From: CAMYMQ01 sp963730305 | GTDB taxonomy: Bacteria; Pseudomonadota; Alphaproteobacteria; Bin65 | Direction of reading: 5' to 3' | DNA length: 64,000 nt | NCBI GenBank assembly: GCA_963730305.1 | Contig: CAVSRB010000009.1 | Coordinates: forward strand, 62,001 to 126,000 | In this document: positions 16,353 through 24,632 of the stretch, piece after piece | How the letters are laid out: the number at the start of each line of letters is the position of its first letter | How positions within the stretch are numbered: the first letter of the stretch is position 1 | Position numbers and translations under genes: made by a program | The notes under the pieces: model-generated | Told to the model about the DNA's origin: nothing | Databases searched by the model: none | What the model saw: the letters and a program-made list of their open reading frames with translations, nothing else

Positions 16353-16380
16353 GGGCGCGCCCCACCGGGGACGCGCCGGC
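16353..16380 (+). other. GC-rich hairpin between ctaC and ctaD
   Basis: The 57-base gap holds an inverted repeat of about 10 paired bases (GCGCGCCCC around 16355-16363 with GGGGACGCGC at 16367-16376, one bulged A) and a 3-base ACC loop. No T-run follows, so it is unlikely to be a terminator. Such hairpins can stabilise the upstream mRNA end after processing and set unequal subunit output; that role is inference. Confidence 0.45.
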
Positions 16381-16403
16381 AGGCACTGGGAAGAGGATCA
16401 CTC

Positions 16404-18029
16404 ATGGCTTACGCATCAGCCGCCGCTCACGGGGACCACGATCACCATCCGACCGGATGGAAGCGCTGGGTCTACTCCACCAACCACAAGGACATCGGCA
16501 CGATGTACCTGATCTTCGCCATCACGGCGGGGATCATCGGCGGCGCGATCTCGATCTGGTTCCGGCTGGAACTGCAGGATCCGGGGGTCCAGTACTTCGC
16601 GAACGGCGACCAGTACAACACCATGATCACCGCCCACGGCCTGATCATGGTCTTCTTCGTGGTCATGCCCGCGATGATCGGCGGTTTCGGCAACTGGATC
16701 GTGCCGATCATGATCGGCGCGCCGGACATGGCCTTCCCGCGCATGAACAACGTCAGCTTCTGGCTGCTGATCCCGGCCTTCGGGCTGCTGCTCTTGTCGA
16801 CCCTGTTCGGCAACGGCGCGGGCACCGGCTGGACGATCTATCCGCCGCTGTCGAGCACCGGCGCCAATTTCGGCTTCACCGGCCACGAGGGCCCGTCGGT
16901 CGACATGGCGATCTTCGCGCTGCACATCGCCGGCGCGTCGTCGATCCTCGGCGCGATCAACTTCATCACCACGATCTTCAACATGCGCGCGCCGGGCATG
17001 ACCCTGCACAAGATGCCGCTGTTCGTGTGGTCGATCCTGGTGACGGCCTTCCTGCTGCTGCTGTCGCTGCCCGTGCTCGCCGGCGCGATCACGATGCTGC
17101 TGACCGACCGCAACTTCGGCACCGCCTTCTTCCGGCCGTCGGCCGGCGGCGATCCGCTCCTGTTCCAGCACCTGTTCTGGTTCTTCGGCCACCCCGAGGT
17201 CTACATCCTGATCCTGCCGGGCTTCGGCATGATCAGCCAGATCGTGTCGACCTTCTCGCGCAAGCCGGTGTTCGGCTATCTCGGCATGGCCTACGCCATG
17301 GTCTCGATCGGCTTCATCGGCTTCCTCGTGTGGGCCCACCACATGTACACGGTCGGCCTGAACGTGAACACGCGGGCCTACTTCGTGGCGGCGACCATGG
17401 TCATCGCGGTGCCGACGGGCATCAAGATCTTCTCCTGGATCGCGACCATGTGGGGCGGCTCGCTGCGCCTCAAGGTGCCGATGGTCTGGGCGCTCGGCTT
17501 CATCTTCCTGTTCACGATGGGCGGCGTCACCGGCGTGGTCCTGGCCAACGCCGGCGTCGACAACGTGCTGCACGACACCTACTACGTCGTCGCTCACTTC
17601 CACTACGTCCTGTCGCTCGGCGCCGTGTTCGCGATCTTCGCGGGCTTCTACTACTGGTTCCCGAAGATGACCGGCCGGATGTATTCCGAGACGCTCGGCA
17701 ACATCCACTTCTGGCTGATGTTCATCGGCGCCAACCTGACCTTCTTCCCGATGCACTTCCTCGGGCTGTCGGGCATGCCGCGGCGCATCATGGACTATCC
17801 GGACGCCTTCGCCGGCTGGAACCACGTCGCCTCGATGGGCTCCTACGTCGGCGCGGCCGGCGTGGTGGTCTTCCTGATCATGATCGTCCACGCCTTCACG
17901 CGCGGCGCCAAGGCGGCCAACAACCCGTGGGGCGAGGGCGCCACGACGCTCGAGTGGACGGTGTCGTCGCCGCCGCCGTTCCACACCTTCGAGGAGCTGC
18001 CCCGGATCGAGGCCGGCGCGCACCACTGA
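16404..18029 (+). CDS. ctaD: Cytochrome c oxidase subunit I (aa3 type)
   Basis: The catalytic subunit, reducing oxygen and pumping protons in the inner membrane. The 541-residue protein has twelve helices. The ligands of heme a, heme a3 and CuB are visible: HGLIMVFF, FWFFGHPEVYILILPGFG (with the His-Tyr crosslink pair), WAHHMYTVG, and AHFHYVLSLGAVFA. The GNWIVPIMIGAPDMAFPRMNN D-channel region (type A oxidase) is also present. AAGAGGATCACTC precedes the ATG. The N-terminus is His/Asp-rich. Confidence 0.97.
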   Translation: MAYASAAAHGDHDHHPTGWKRWVYSTNHKDIGTMYLIFAITAGIIGGAISIWFRLELQDPGVQYFANGDQYNTMITAHGLIMVFFVVMPAMIGGFGNWIVPIMIGAPDMAFPRMNNVSFWLLIPAFGLLLLSTLFGNGAGTGWTIYPPLSSTGANFGFTGHEGPSVDMAIFALHIAGASSILGAINFITTIFNMRAPGMTLHKMPLFVWSILVTAFLLLLSLPVLAGAITMLLTDRNFGTAFFRPSAGGDPLLFQHLFWFFGHPEVYILILPGFGMISQIVSTFSRKPVFGYLGMAYAMVSIGFIGFLVWAHHMYTVGLNVNTRAYFVAATMVIAVPTGIKIFSWIATMWGGSLRLKVPMVWALGFIFLFTMGGVTGVVLANAGVDNVLHDTYYVVAHFHYVLSLGAVFAIFAGFYYWFPKMTGRMYSETLGNIHFWLMFIGANLTFFPMHFLGLSGMPRRIMDYPDAFAGWNHVASMGSYVGAAGVVVFLIMIVHAFTRGAKAANNPWGEGATTLEWTVSSPPPFHTFEELPRIEAGAHH

Positions 18030-18069
18030 GCGGGCCGAGAGCCGACCGGATCAAGACTGACTGGGATCG

Positions 18070-19011
18070 ATGGCAAACAGAGCGACCAGCGGAGCAGTTG
18101 AGGTGGCCGCCGCGTTCGATGCGAACGCGGCGACCGCCAACTACGCCTCGGCGGGCGACTATCTCGCGCTGCTCAAGCCGCGGGTGATGTCGCTGGTCGT
18201 GTTCACCGGCCTGGTCGGGCTCTACCTGGCGCCGGGCAGCGTGCACCCGGTGATCGCGGCGGTCGCCGTGCTGTGCATCGCCCTCGGCGCCGGCGCCTCG
18301 GGCGCGATCAACATGTGGTACGACCGCGACATCGACTCGGTCATGACGCGCACCTGCGAGCGGCCGGTGCCGACCGGGCGGATCACGCCCGAGAACGCGC
18401 TCGCCTTCGGCGTCATCCTGTCGGTCGCCTCGGTGGCGCTGATGGCGCTGGCGGTCAACTGGGTCGCCGCCGCGCTGCTGGCGCTGACCATCGCCTTCTA
18501 CGTCTTCGTCTACACCGCCTGGCTCAAGCGGCGGACGCCGCAGAACATCGTCATCGGCGGCGCCGCCGGCGCCTTCCCGCCGATGATCGGCTGGGCGGCG
18601 GTCACCGGCGACGTCAGCCTGGCCTCGGTCAGCCTGTTCCTGCTCATCTTCATGTGGACGCCGCCGCACTTCTGGTCGCTCGCGCTCTACCGCTCGGGCG
18701 ACTACGAGAAGGCGGGCGTGCCGATGCTGCCGGTGGTCGCCGGCGCGCGCGAGACGCGCAAGCAGATCCTGATCTACACCGCGCTCTTGTTCCCGGTGGC
18801 GATGGGGCCGGTCGCCGCCGGCGCCGCGGGCTGGCTCTACGGCGCGCTGGCGCTGGCGCTGACCGCCTGGTTCTTCGTCGCCGCGCTGCGTATCTGGTTC
18901 CAGCGCACCGACGCCGCTGCGCGCGCCGCCTTCGGCTTCTCGATCTTCTACCTGTTCGGCCTGTTCGTCGGCCTGGTCGCCGACCGGGCCCTGGCGGGGC
19001 TGATCGCGTGA
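18070..19011 (+). CDS. ctaB: Protoheme IX farnesyltransferase
   Basis: CtaB (CyoE/COX10) adds the hydroxyethylfarnesyl group to heme b, making heme O, the precursor of heme A for the aa3 oxidase. The 313-residue UbiA-superfamily protein has about nine helices and the two Asp-rich motifs: NMWYDRDIDSVMTRTCERPV near residues 81-100 and the later MWTPPHFWSLAL...DYEKAGVPMLPVV. It follows ctaD by 40 bases inside the oxidase operon. Confidence 0.95.
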   Translation: MANRATSGAVEVAAAFDANAATANYASAGDYLALLKPRVMSLVVFTGLVGLYLAPGSVHPVIAAVAVLCIALGAGASGAINMWYDRDIDSVMTRTCERPVPTGRITPENALAFGVILSVASVALMALAVNWVAAALLALTIAFYVFVYTAWLKRRTPQNIVIGGAAGAFPPMIGWAAVTGDVSLASVSLFLLIFMWTPPHFWSLALYRSGDYEKAGVPMLPVVAGARETRKQILIYTALLFPVAMGPVAAGAAGWLYGALALALTAWFFVAALRIWFQRTDAAARAAFGFSIFYLFGLFVGLVADRALAGLIA

Positions 19012-19022
19012 CGGGTTTGGCC

Positions 19023-19178
19023 ATGTCAGAACGACGCAAGGACGGCACCGGCAAGGGCAGCGAGTTCGAGCGCCGCCGCCGCGGACGCAACCTGGCGCTG
19101 CTCGCCCTGCTGGTCGGCTTCGTGGTCGTCGTCTACGCGGTGACGATCGTGAAGTGGGTGGCCATAGGCGGGGGCTGA
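19023..19178 (+). CDS. coxF: CoxF-type small membrane protein
   Basis: A 51-residue single-helix protein: a charged N-terminal half (MSERRKDGTGKGSEFERRRRG), then a hydrophobic helix (LALLALLVGFVVVVYAVTIVKW), ending in GGG. It sits exactly between ctaB and ctaG, where alphaproteobacteria encode the short CoxF protein linked to oxidase assembly. Its stop is 2 bases before the ctaG start, so the two are coupled. Function beyond assembly association is not known to me. Confidence 0.75.
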   Translation: MSERRKDGTGKGSEFERRRRGRNLALLALLVGFVVVVYAVTIVKWVAIGGG

Positions 19179-19180
19179 GC

Positions 19181-19765
19181 ATGGCCGATCTCCGCCGCCG
19201 CAATACCCGGACCGTCCTGTCGCTGGTCGTCGTGCTCGGCGCGATGGGCGCGCTCGTGGTCAACTCGGTCTCGCTCTACGAGCTGTTCTGCCAGGTGACC
19301 GGCTTCGGCGGGGCGACCCGCCGCGCCGACGCCGCTCCGGCCCGGGCCGCGGACCGGGTCATCACCATCCGGTTCGAAGGCAACGTCAATCCGCGCCTGG
19401 CGTGGCGGTTCTACCCGCTGGCGCGCGAGATCAAGGTTCGCGTCGGCGAACGGTCGCTGGCCCACTACGTCGCCAAGAATGTCGGCGGGCGGGCGCTCAC
19501 CGGCGTCGCCAGCTTCAACGTGACGCCGGCCAAGGCGGGACCCTATTTCAACAAGATCGCCTGCTTCTGCTTCAACGAGCAGCGGCTGGCGTCGGGGCAG
19601 GTGGCGCAGATGCCGGTGTCCTTCTTCGTCGATCCGGCGATCCTGAAGGACCGCAACCTGGACGACGTCGACGTCATCACCCTGTCCTACACCTTCTTCA
19701 AGTCGGCCAAGAGTGCCGACGCCGGCCGGACCGTTCGCGGCCCGGCCTCACCGGTAATCGATTGA
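19181..19765 (+). CDS. ctaG: Cytochrome c oxidase assembly protein CtaG/Cox11
   Basis: Cox11 delivers copper to the CuB site of subunit I. The 194-residue protein has one N-terminal membrane helix (~14-36) and a periplasmic beta-barrel domain with the copper-binding CFCF motif (C128, C130) inside NKIACFCFNEQ. The following strand MPVSFFVDPAI and the ending VDVITLSYTFF are family signatures. ATG 19181 follows the coxF stop by two bases. A longer in-frame start would overlap coxF. Confidence 0.95.
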   Translation: MADLRRRNTRTVLSLVVVLGAMGALVVNSVSLYELFCQVTGFGGATRRADAAPARAADRVITIRFEGNVNPRLAWRFYPLAREIKVRVGERSLAHYVAKNVGGRALTGVASFNVTPAKAGPYFNKIACFCFNEQRLASGQVAQMPVSFFVDPAILKDRNLDDVDVITLSYTFFKSAKSADAGRTVRGPASPVID

Positions 19766-19802
19766 CCGGCGCCGTCACGGGGCGTTGCCAAGGGGAAGAA
19801 CC

Positions 19803-20678
19803 ATGAGTGCAGCCGAACAGAAGCATCCGTACCATCTCGTCGATCCGAGCCCGTGGCCGTTCACCGGGTCGATCTCCGCCTTCTTCGCCTTCGGCGGCAC
19901 CGCGGCGGCGCTGCACGACTATTCCTGGGGCCTGTGGGTCGCGATGATCGGCGGCGCCGGCGTCATCCTCACCATGTTCCTGTGGTGGCGCGACGTGGTC
20001 CGCGAGGCCGAGTTCCAGGGGCACCACACCAAGGTGGTCCAGCTCGGCCTGCGCTACGGCATGGCCCTGTTCATCGCCTCGGAGGTGATGTTCTTCGCCG
20101 CCTTCTTCTGGGCCTTCTTCGACGCCAGCCTGTTCGGCATCGAGCCGTTGCAGGTCGGCCGCGCGGCCGCCATCGGTCACCAGTGGCCGCCCAAGGGCAT
20201 CGAGGTGTTCGACGCCTGGGACCTGCCCTTCCTCAACACCTTGATCCTGCTGACCTCGGGCGTCACCGTCACCTGGGCGCACCATGCGCTGCGCGAGGGC
20301 AACCGCAAGGGCATGCTCCAGGGACTGGCCCTGACCATCATCCTGGGCATCAGCTTCACCTGTCTGCAGGCGGTGGAGTACAGCGAGGCGCCGTTCAGCT
20401 TCGCCACCTTGCTCACCGATGGCCATGTCACCAAGGGCGGCATCTATCCCTCGGTCTTCTTCATGGCCACCGGCTTCCACGGCTTCCACGTGATCGTCGG
20501 CACCACCTTCCTGATCGTCTGCTTCTTCCGCGGGCTCGCCGGGCACTTCAAGCCCGACCAGCATTTCGGCTTCGAGGCGGCGGCCTGGTACTGGCATTTC
20601 GTCGACGTCGTGTGGATCTTCCTGTTCTTCGTGATCTACCTGTGGGGCAGCGCCGGCGCGCCGATCGCCGTCCATTGA
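19803..20678 (+). CDS. ctaE: Cytochrome c oxidase subunit III
   Basis: Seven-helix subunit that stabilises the oxidase core and its proton uptake. The 291-residue protein begins HPYHLVDPSPWPFTGSISAF, the standard N-terminus, and contains ASEVMFFAAFFWAFFDASL near residue 95, VTWAHHALREGNRKG, and the ending AAAWYWHFVDVVWIFLFF. AGGGGAAGAACC precedes ATG 19803. It is the last structural subunit of the operon. Confidence 0.96.
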   Translation: MSAAEQKHPYHLVDPSPWPFTGSISAFFAFGGTAAALHDYSWGLWVAMIGGAGVILTMFLWWRDVVREAEFQGHHTKVVQLGLRYGMALFIASEVMFFAAFFWAFFDASLFGIEPLQVGRAAAIGHQWPPKGIEVFDAWDLPFLNTLILLTSGVTVTWAHHALREGNRKGMLQGLALTIILGISFTCLQAVEYSEAPFSFATLLTDGHVTKGGIYPSVFFMATGFHGFHVIVGTTFLIVCFFRGLAGHFKPDQHFGFEAAAWYWHFVDVVWIFLFFVIYLWGSAGAPIAVH

Positions 20679-20703
20679 CGGCACGGCCGCATCGCGGGGG
20701 CCG

Positions 20704-21084
20704 GTGAGCGGCGCCGACTATCCTCCGGTCTCGCCGCTGACGGTCGGCCTGCGGGCACGGTGCCCGCGCTGCGGCAGGGGCAAGCTGTTCAAGGGCTATC
20801 TCACGGTTCGCGACACGTGTGACGTGTGCGGGCTCGAGCTCGCCCGCCACGACAGCGGCGACGGGCCGGCGGTGTTCGTCATCCTGATTCTCGGCTTCAT
20901 CGTGGTCGGCCTCGCGCTGTGGGTGGAGCTGACGTTCGAGCCGCCGATGTGGGTCCACATCGTGCTGTGGACGCCGACCATCCTCGGCGGGGCCCTCTTG
21001 ATGCTGCGGCCGCTCAAGGCCACGATGATCGCCCTGCACTACAAGCACCGGCGCGAGGACTACGAAGGCTCGCGCGACAACTAG
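20704..21084 (+). CDS. DUF983 zinc-ribbon membrane protein
   Basis: A 126-residue protein with an N-terminal zinc ribbon (CPRCGRGKLFKG...CDVCGLEL, four Cys) and two membrane helices (about residues 55-75 and 83-102). DUF983 proteins lie consistently between ctaE and surf1 in alphaproteobacteria, suggesting a role in oxidase assembly; biochemistry is not established to my knowledge. The start is GTG 20704, with GGGGGCCG just upstream, 25 bases after ctaE. Confidence 0.85.
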   Translation: MSGADYPPVSPLTVGLRARCPRCGRGKLFKGYLTVRDTCDVCGLELARHDSGDGPAVFVILILGFIVVGLALWVELTFEPPMWVHIVLWTPTILGGALLMLRPLKATMIALHYKHRREDYEGSRDN

Positions 21085-21094
21085 ACCGGGTCTC

Positions 21095-21826
21095 ATGGCG
21101 TTTCGGATCTTCGGCTTCCGGCCGGCCCTGTGGCCGACCCTCATCATGGTGCCCGCCTTGGCGGTCACCTTCGGGCTCGGCGTGTGGCAGCTCCACCGGC
21201 TCACCTGGAAAGAGGGCCTGATCGCGCAGCGCCAGCACCGGTCGTCGATGGCGCCCCTCGACGGGCTGCCCAAGCGGTTCGACCCGGCACGCGACGCCTT
21301 CCGCCGGGTCAAGGTCACCGGCACCTTCGTCCACGACAAGGAACTGCTGCGCCCGGCGCGCTCGATGAAGGAAGGCGCGATCGGCTTCCAGGTGTTCACG
21401 CCGATGAAGCTCGCGGACGGCAGCTACGTCTTCATCGAGCGGGGCTGGGTGCCGACCCAGCGCGAACTGCCCGACGCCCGCCGCCAGGGCCAGGTCAAGG
21501 GCGAGGTCACGGTCGAGGGCCTGCTGCGCGCCCCGCCGACCCCAGGCTATTTCGTGCCCGACAACAACCCGGCCAAGAACCGCTGGTTCAGGATCAACAT
21601 CGCCCAGATGGCCAAGGCGGTCGGCCTCGGTCCGTTCAAGCCCTTCTTCATCGACGCCGGCACCAAGCCCAATCCGGGCGGCTACCCGGTCGGCGGCCAG
21701 ACCCGGCTGACCCTGCGCAACGCCCACCTGGAATACGCGATCACCTGGTTCGCGCTGTGTTTCATCGGCATCGTCATCTACGTGCTCTACCACCGGCGCC
21801 GCGAGAAGACCCAGGAGCAGGCGTGA
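21095..21826 (+). CDS. surf1: SURF1-family oxidase assembly protein
   Basis: Surf1 helps insert heme A into subunit I. The 243-residue protein has the expected two flanking membrane helices (~12-32 and ~212-232) with a soluble domain between. Signatures are LGVWQLHRLTWKEGLI near residue 29, the VFIERGWVP strand near 111 and LEYAITWFALCFIGIVIYV at the end. It closes the oxidase operon. Its TGA overlaps the GTG of the carboxypeptidase gene (GTGA). Confidence 0.93.
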   Translation: MAFRIFGFRPALWPTLIMVPALAVTFGLGVWQLHRLTWKEGLIAQRQHRSSMAPLDGLPKRFDPARDAFRRVKVTGTFVHDKELLRPARSMKEGAIGFQVFTPMKLADGSYVFIERGWVPTQRELPDARRQGQVKGEVTVEGLLRAPPTPGYFVPDNNPAKNRWFRINIAQMAKAVGLGPFKPFFIDAGTKPNPGGYPVGGQTRLTLRNAHLEYAITWFALCFIGIVIYVLYHRRREKTQEQA

Positions 21827-23322
21827 CCTCCGCCTACGCAGCGCTCGAGGCGCGCTTCCGCCGCGTCGCCCTGCTCGACGAGGCGGCCGGCTTCCTGCAC
21901 TGGGACGCCTCGGTGATGATGCCCGAGGCCAGCGCCGCCTCGCGCGCCGAGCAGATCGCCGCGCTGGAGGTCACCGCCCACGACATGCTGTCGGCGCCCG
22001 ACACCGCCGAGCTGCTCGACGCCGCGGACGGCGACGGCGCGCTCGACGACTGGTCCAAGGCCAACCTGCGCGAGATGCGGCGGCGCTGGATCCACGCCAC
22101 GGCGCTCGACGCCGACCTGGTCGCGGCGCGGACCCGCGCCAACTCGGCCTGCGAGATGGCCTGGCGCCAGGCCCGGCCCAAGGCCGACTTCGCCGCGGTG
22201 CTGCCGTTCCTCGAGGAAGTCCTGCGGCTCACCGTCGAGGCCGGCCAGGCCAAGGCCGAGCGGCTGGGCACCGGGGTCTACGACGCGCTGCTCGACCAGT
22301 TCGAGCCCGACGGGCGCGCCGCCGAGATCGACCCGGTGTTCGCGGACCTCGCCGCCTTCCTGCCGGGCTTCGTCGACGCCGTGATCGAGCACCAGGCCAA
22401 GACGCCGCCGATCCCCCTCGACGGCCCGTTCCCGGTCGCCAAGCAGCGGGCGCTGGGCCTGCGCATCATGGAGACGATCGGCTTCGACTTCACCAAGGGC
22501 CGGCTCGACGAGAGCCTGCACCCGTTCAGCGGCGGCACGCCCGACGACCTGCGCATCACCACCCGCTTCGCCACCGACGAGTATCTGAGCGCGCTGATGG
22601 GGGTGATCCACGAGACCGGCCATGCGCTCTACGAATCGCAGCTCCCCGCCGCGTGGCGGCACCAACCGGTCGGCACTGCCCGCGGCATGGTCGTGCACGA
22701 GAGCCAGTCACTGCTGCTGGAGATGCAGGCCTGCCGGTCGCGCGCCTTCCTCACCTTCACCGCCCCGATCCTGCGCCAGGAATTCGGCAAGGACGGACCG
22801 GCCTGGCAGGCCGACAACCTGTTCCGGCTGTCGACCGCGGTGAAGCGCAGCTTCATCCGGGTCGACGCCGACGAGGCGACCTATCCCGCCCACGTCATCC
22901 TGCGCTACCGGCTCGAGCGCGCGATCATCGACGGCGACCTCGCGCTCGCCGACCTGCCGGGCGCGTGGAACGAGGGCATGGAGGACTTGCTGGGGGTGCG
23001 CCCGCCCGACGACCGGCTCGGCTGCCTGCAGGACATCCACTGGTACGACGGCGCCTGGGGCTATTTCCCGACCTACACGCTGGGCGCAATGGCCGCGGCC
23101 CAGATCTTCGCCGCCGCCACCGAGGCCGACCCGCGGATCGTCCCGTCGATCGGCCGCGGCGACTTCCAGCCGCTGCTCGCCTGGCTGGCGGCGAACGTCC
23201 ACGGCAAGGGAAGTCTCTTGTCGACGCGGGACCTGATCGTCTCGGCGACCGGCCGCCCGCTCGACCCGGCCGTGTTCAAGGCGCACCTCGAACGGCGCTA
23301 TCTGGGCGACGACGCGGGCTGA
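21823..23322 (+). CDS. M32-family carboxypeptidase
   Basis: A 499-residue cytosolic zinc carboxypeptidase (thermostable carboxypeptidase 1 / Taq type), removing C-terminal residues broadly. The zinc motif HETGHALYE (HExxH) lies near residues 265-273, with the third ligand in VHESQSLLLEMQ about 25 residues later. DIHWYDGAWGYFPTYTLGA near 405 is a strong family signature. It starts at GTG overlapping the surf1 stop, so it is the last gene of the oxidase transcript, though functionally unrelated. Convergent with cydX after a 24-base GC-rich gap. Confidence 0.92.
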   Translation: MTSAYAALEARFRRVALLDEAAGFLHWDASVMMPEASAASRAEQIAALEVTAHDMLSAPDTAELLDAADGDGALDDWSKANLREMRRRWIHATALDADLVAARTRANSACEMAWRQARPKADFAAVLPFLEEVLRLTVEAGQAKAERLGTGVYDALLDQFEPDGRAAEIDPVFADLAAFLPGFVDAVIEHQAKTPPIPLDGPFPVAKQRALGLRIMETIGFDFTKGRLDESLHPFSGGTPDDLRITTRFATDEYLSALMGVIHETGHALYESQLPAAWRHQPVGTARGMVVHESQSLLLEMQACRSRAFLTFTAPILRQEFGKDGPAWQADNLFRLSTAVKRSFIRVDADEATYPAHVILRYRLERAIIDGDLALADLPGAWNEGMEDLLGVRPPDDRLGCLQDIHWYDGAWGYFPTYTLGAMAAAQIFAAATEADPRIVPSIGRGDFQPLLAWLAANVHGKGSLLSTRDLIVSATGRPLDPAVFKAHLERRYLGDDAG

Positions 23323-23346
23323 TCCCCGCCGGGCCCGGCCGGGCCG

Positions 23347-23451
23347 CTATTCCAGCGGCTCGTCCTCCAGGTGGATCTCGTGCCACAGCGCGTTGAGGAT
23401 CGCGAAGGTGCAGGCGAGGCCGAGCCCCAGAACCCAGGCGAAATACCACAT
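23347..23451 (-). CDS. cydX: Cytochrome bd oxidase small subunit CydX
   Basis: A 34-residue single-helix protein starting MWYFAWVLGLGLACTFAIL and ending in an acidic tail (HEIHLEDEPLE). Size, the MWYF.W.LG start, and position 29 bases after cydB identify CydX (CydX/YbgT family), a structural subunit that stabilises the heme centres of bd oxidase. GGAGG lies just upstream of the ATG. Confidence 0.88.
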   Translation of the reverse strand: MWYFAWVLGLGLACTFAILNALWHEIHLEDEPLE

Positions 23452-23480
23452 CGCGTCAGCCTCCTTCGTCCGCCACCGCG

Positions 23481-24632
23481 CTAGTAGAGCGTGTGGTCGT
23501 TCTCCTCGACATAGCGTTCGGTGACCGGGCCCCGGACCACCCGGTAGACCCAGCTCGTGTAGGCGATGATGAGCGGCATGAAGATCGCCGTCGCCACCAG
23601 CATCACGAACAGGGTCAGGTGGCTGCTCGACGAATCCCATACCGTCAGGCTGCTCTTCGGGTTCAGGCTCGACGGCATCAGGAACGGGAACATCGCCAGC
23701 CCCGGCGTCGACACGATGCCGACGACGCCGAGCCCGGACGACACGAAGCCGACGCCCGGCCGGCGCGCCCGCCCGGCGAGCACGGCCCCGGCCATGCCCA
23801 GGAAGCCGAGCCCCGGCGCGATCCACATCCAGGGGTTGGCGCCGAAGTTGCGCAGCCAGGCGCCGGCCTCGCGCACCACCGTCTTGGCCAGCGGGTTGGA
23901 CGGGCCGTCGTGCGCCATCGGCGCGCCCAGCCGGTAGCCCTCCATGCCGAACACGAAGATCCCGGCGACCGCGAACAGCACGATCGCCGCCAGTCCCGCC
24001 ACGGTGCCCGCGGTGCGCGCCCGCTCGGCGACCGCGCCGTCGGTCTTGAGCTGGAGAAACTGCGCGCCGTGGGTCGCCAGCATCGCGACGCTGACCAGCC
24101 CGCACAGCAGCGCGAACGGGTTGAGCAGGCCGAGCAGCCCGCCGGCGTAGAACGGCCGCATCACGTCGTCGATCCGGAACGGCACGCCCTGCAGCAGGTT
24201 GCCGATGGCGACCCCGAAGATCAGCGCGGGCACGACGCCGCCGATGAACAGGGCGGTGTCCCACCAGCCGCGCCAGCGCCGGTTCTCGATCTTGTTGCGG
24301 TAGTCGAAGCCGACCGGGCGCAGGATCAGGGCCAACAGGATGATCAGCATCGCCAGGTAGAAGCCGGAGAAGGCGGTGGCGTAGATCATCGGCCAGGCGG
24401 CGAAGATCGCGCCGCCGCCGAGGATGAACCAGACCTGGTTGCCTTCCCAGGTCGGGCCGATCGAGTTGATCGTCACCCGCCGCTCGACGTCGGTGCGCGC
24501 AGCGTAGGGCAGCAGGGTGGCGACCCCCATGTCGAAGCCGTCCATCACCGCGAAGCCGATCAGCAGCACGCCGAGCAGCAGCCACCAGATCACCCGCAGC
24601 GTCTCGTAGTCGATCAGGTTGGTGATCGTCAT
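23481..24632 (-). CDS. cydB: Cytochrome bd ubiquinol oxidase subunit II
   Basis: Subunit II of the quinol oxidase, in the inner membrane. The 383-residue protein has about nine helices. Family signatures: IWWLLLGVLLIGFAVMDGFDMG near residues 14-35, INSIGPTWEGNQVWFILGGG near 56-75, and the ending ...YTSWVYRVVRGPVT. Its ATG overlaps the cydA stop (ATGA), so translation is coupled. This and cydA are followed by cydX. Confidence 0.95.
   Translation of the reverse strand: MTITNLIDYETLRVIWWLLLGVLLIGFAVMDGFDMGVATLLPYAARTDVERRVTINSIGPTWEGNQVWFILGGGAIFAAWPMIYATAFSGFYLAMLIILLALILRPVGFDYRNKIENRRWRGWWDTALFIGGVVPALIFGVAIGNLLQGVPFRIDDVMRPFYAGGLLGLLNPFALLCGLVSVAMLATHGAQFLQLKTDGAVAERARTAGTVAGLAAIVLFAVAGIFVFGMEGYRLGAPMAHDGPSNPLAKTVVREAGAWLRNFGANPWMWIAPGLGFLGMAGAVLAGRARRPGVGFVSSGLGVVGIVSTPGLAMFPFLMPSSLNPKSSLTVWDSSSSHLTLFVMLVATAIFMPLIIAYTSWVYRVVRGPVTERYVEENDHTLY

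Noticed and set aside
16416..18026. Long open frame antisense to ctaD (536 codons), and similar ones at 36607-39771 and 6342-8372
   Set aside because: They mirror real genes in GC-rich DNA, have Arg/Ala/Gly/Asp-heavy composition, no ribosome binding sites and no family motifs.
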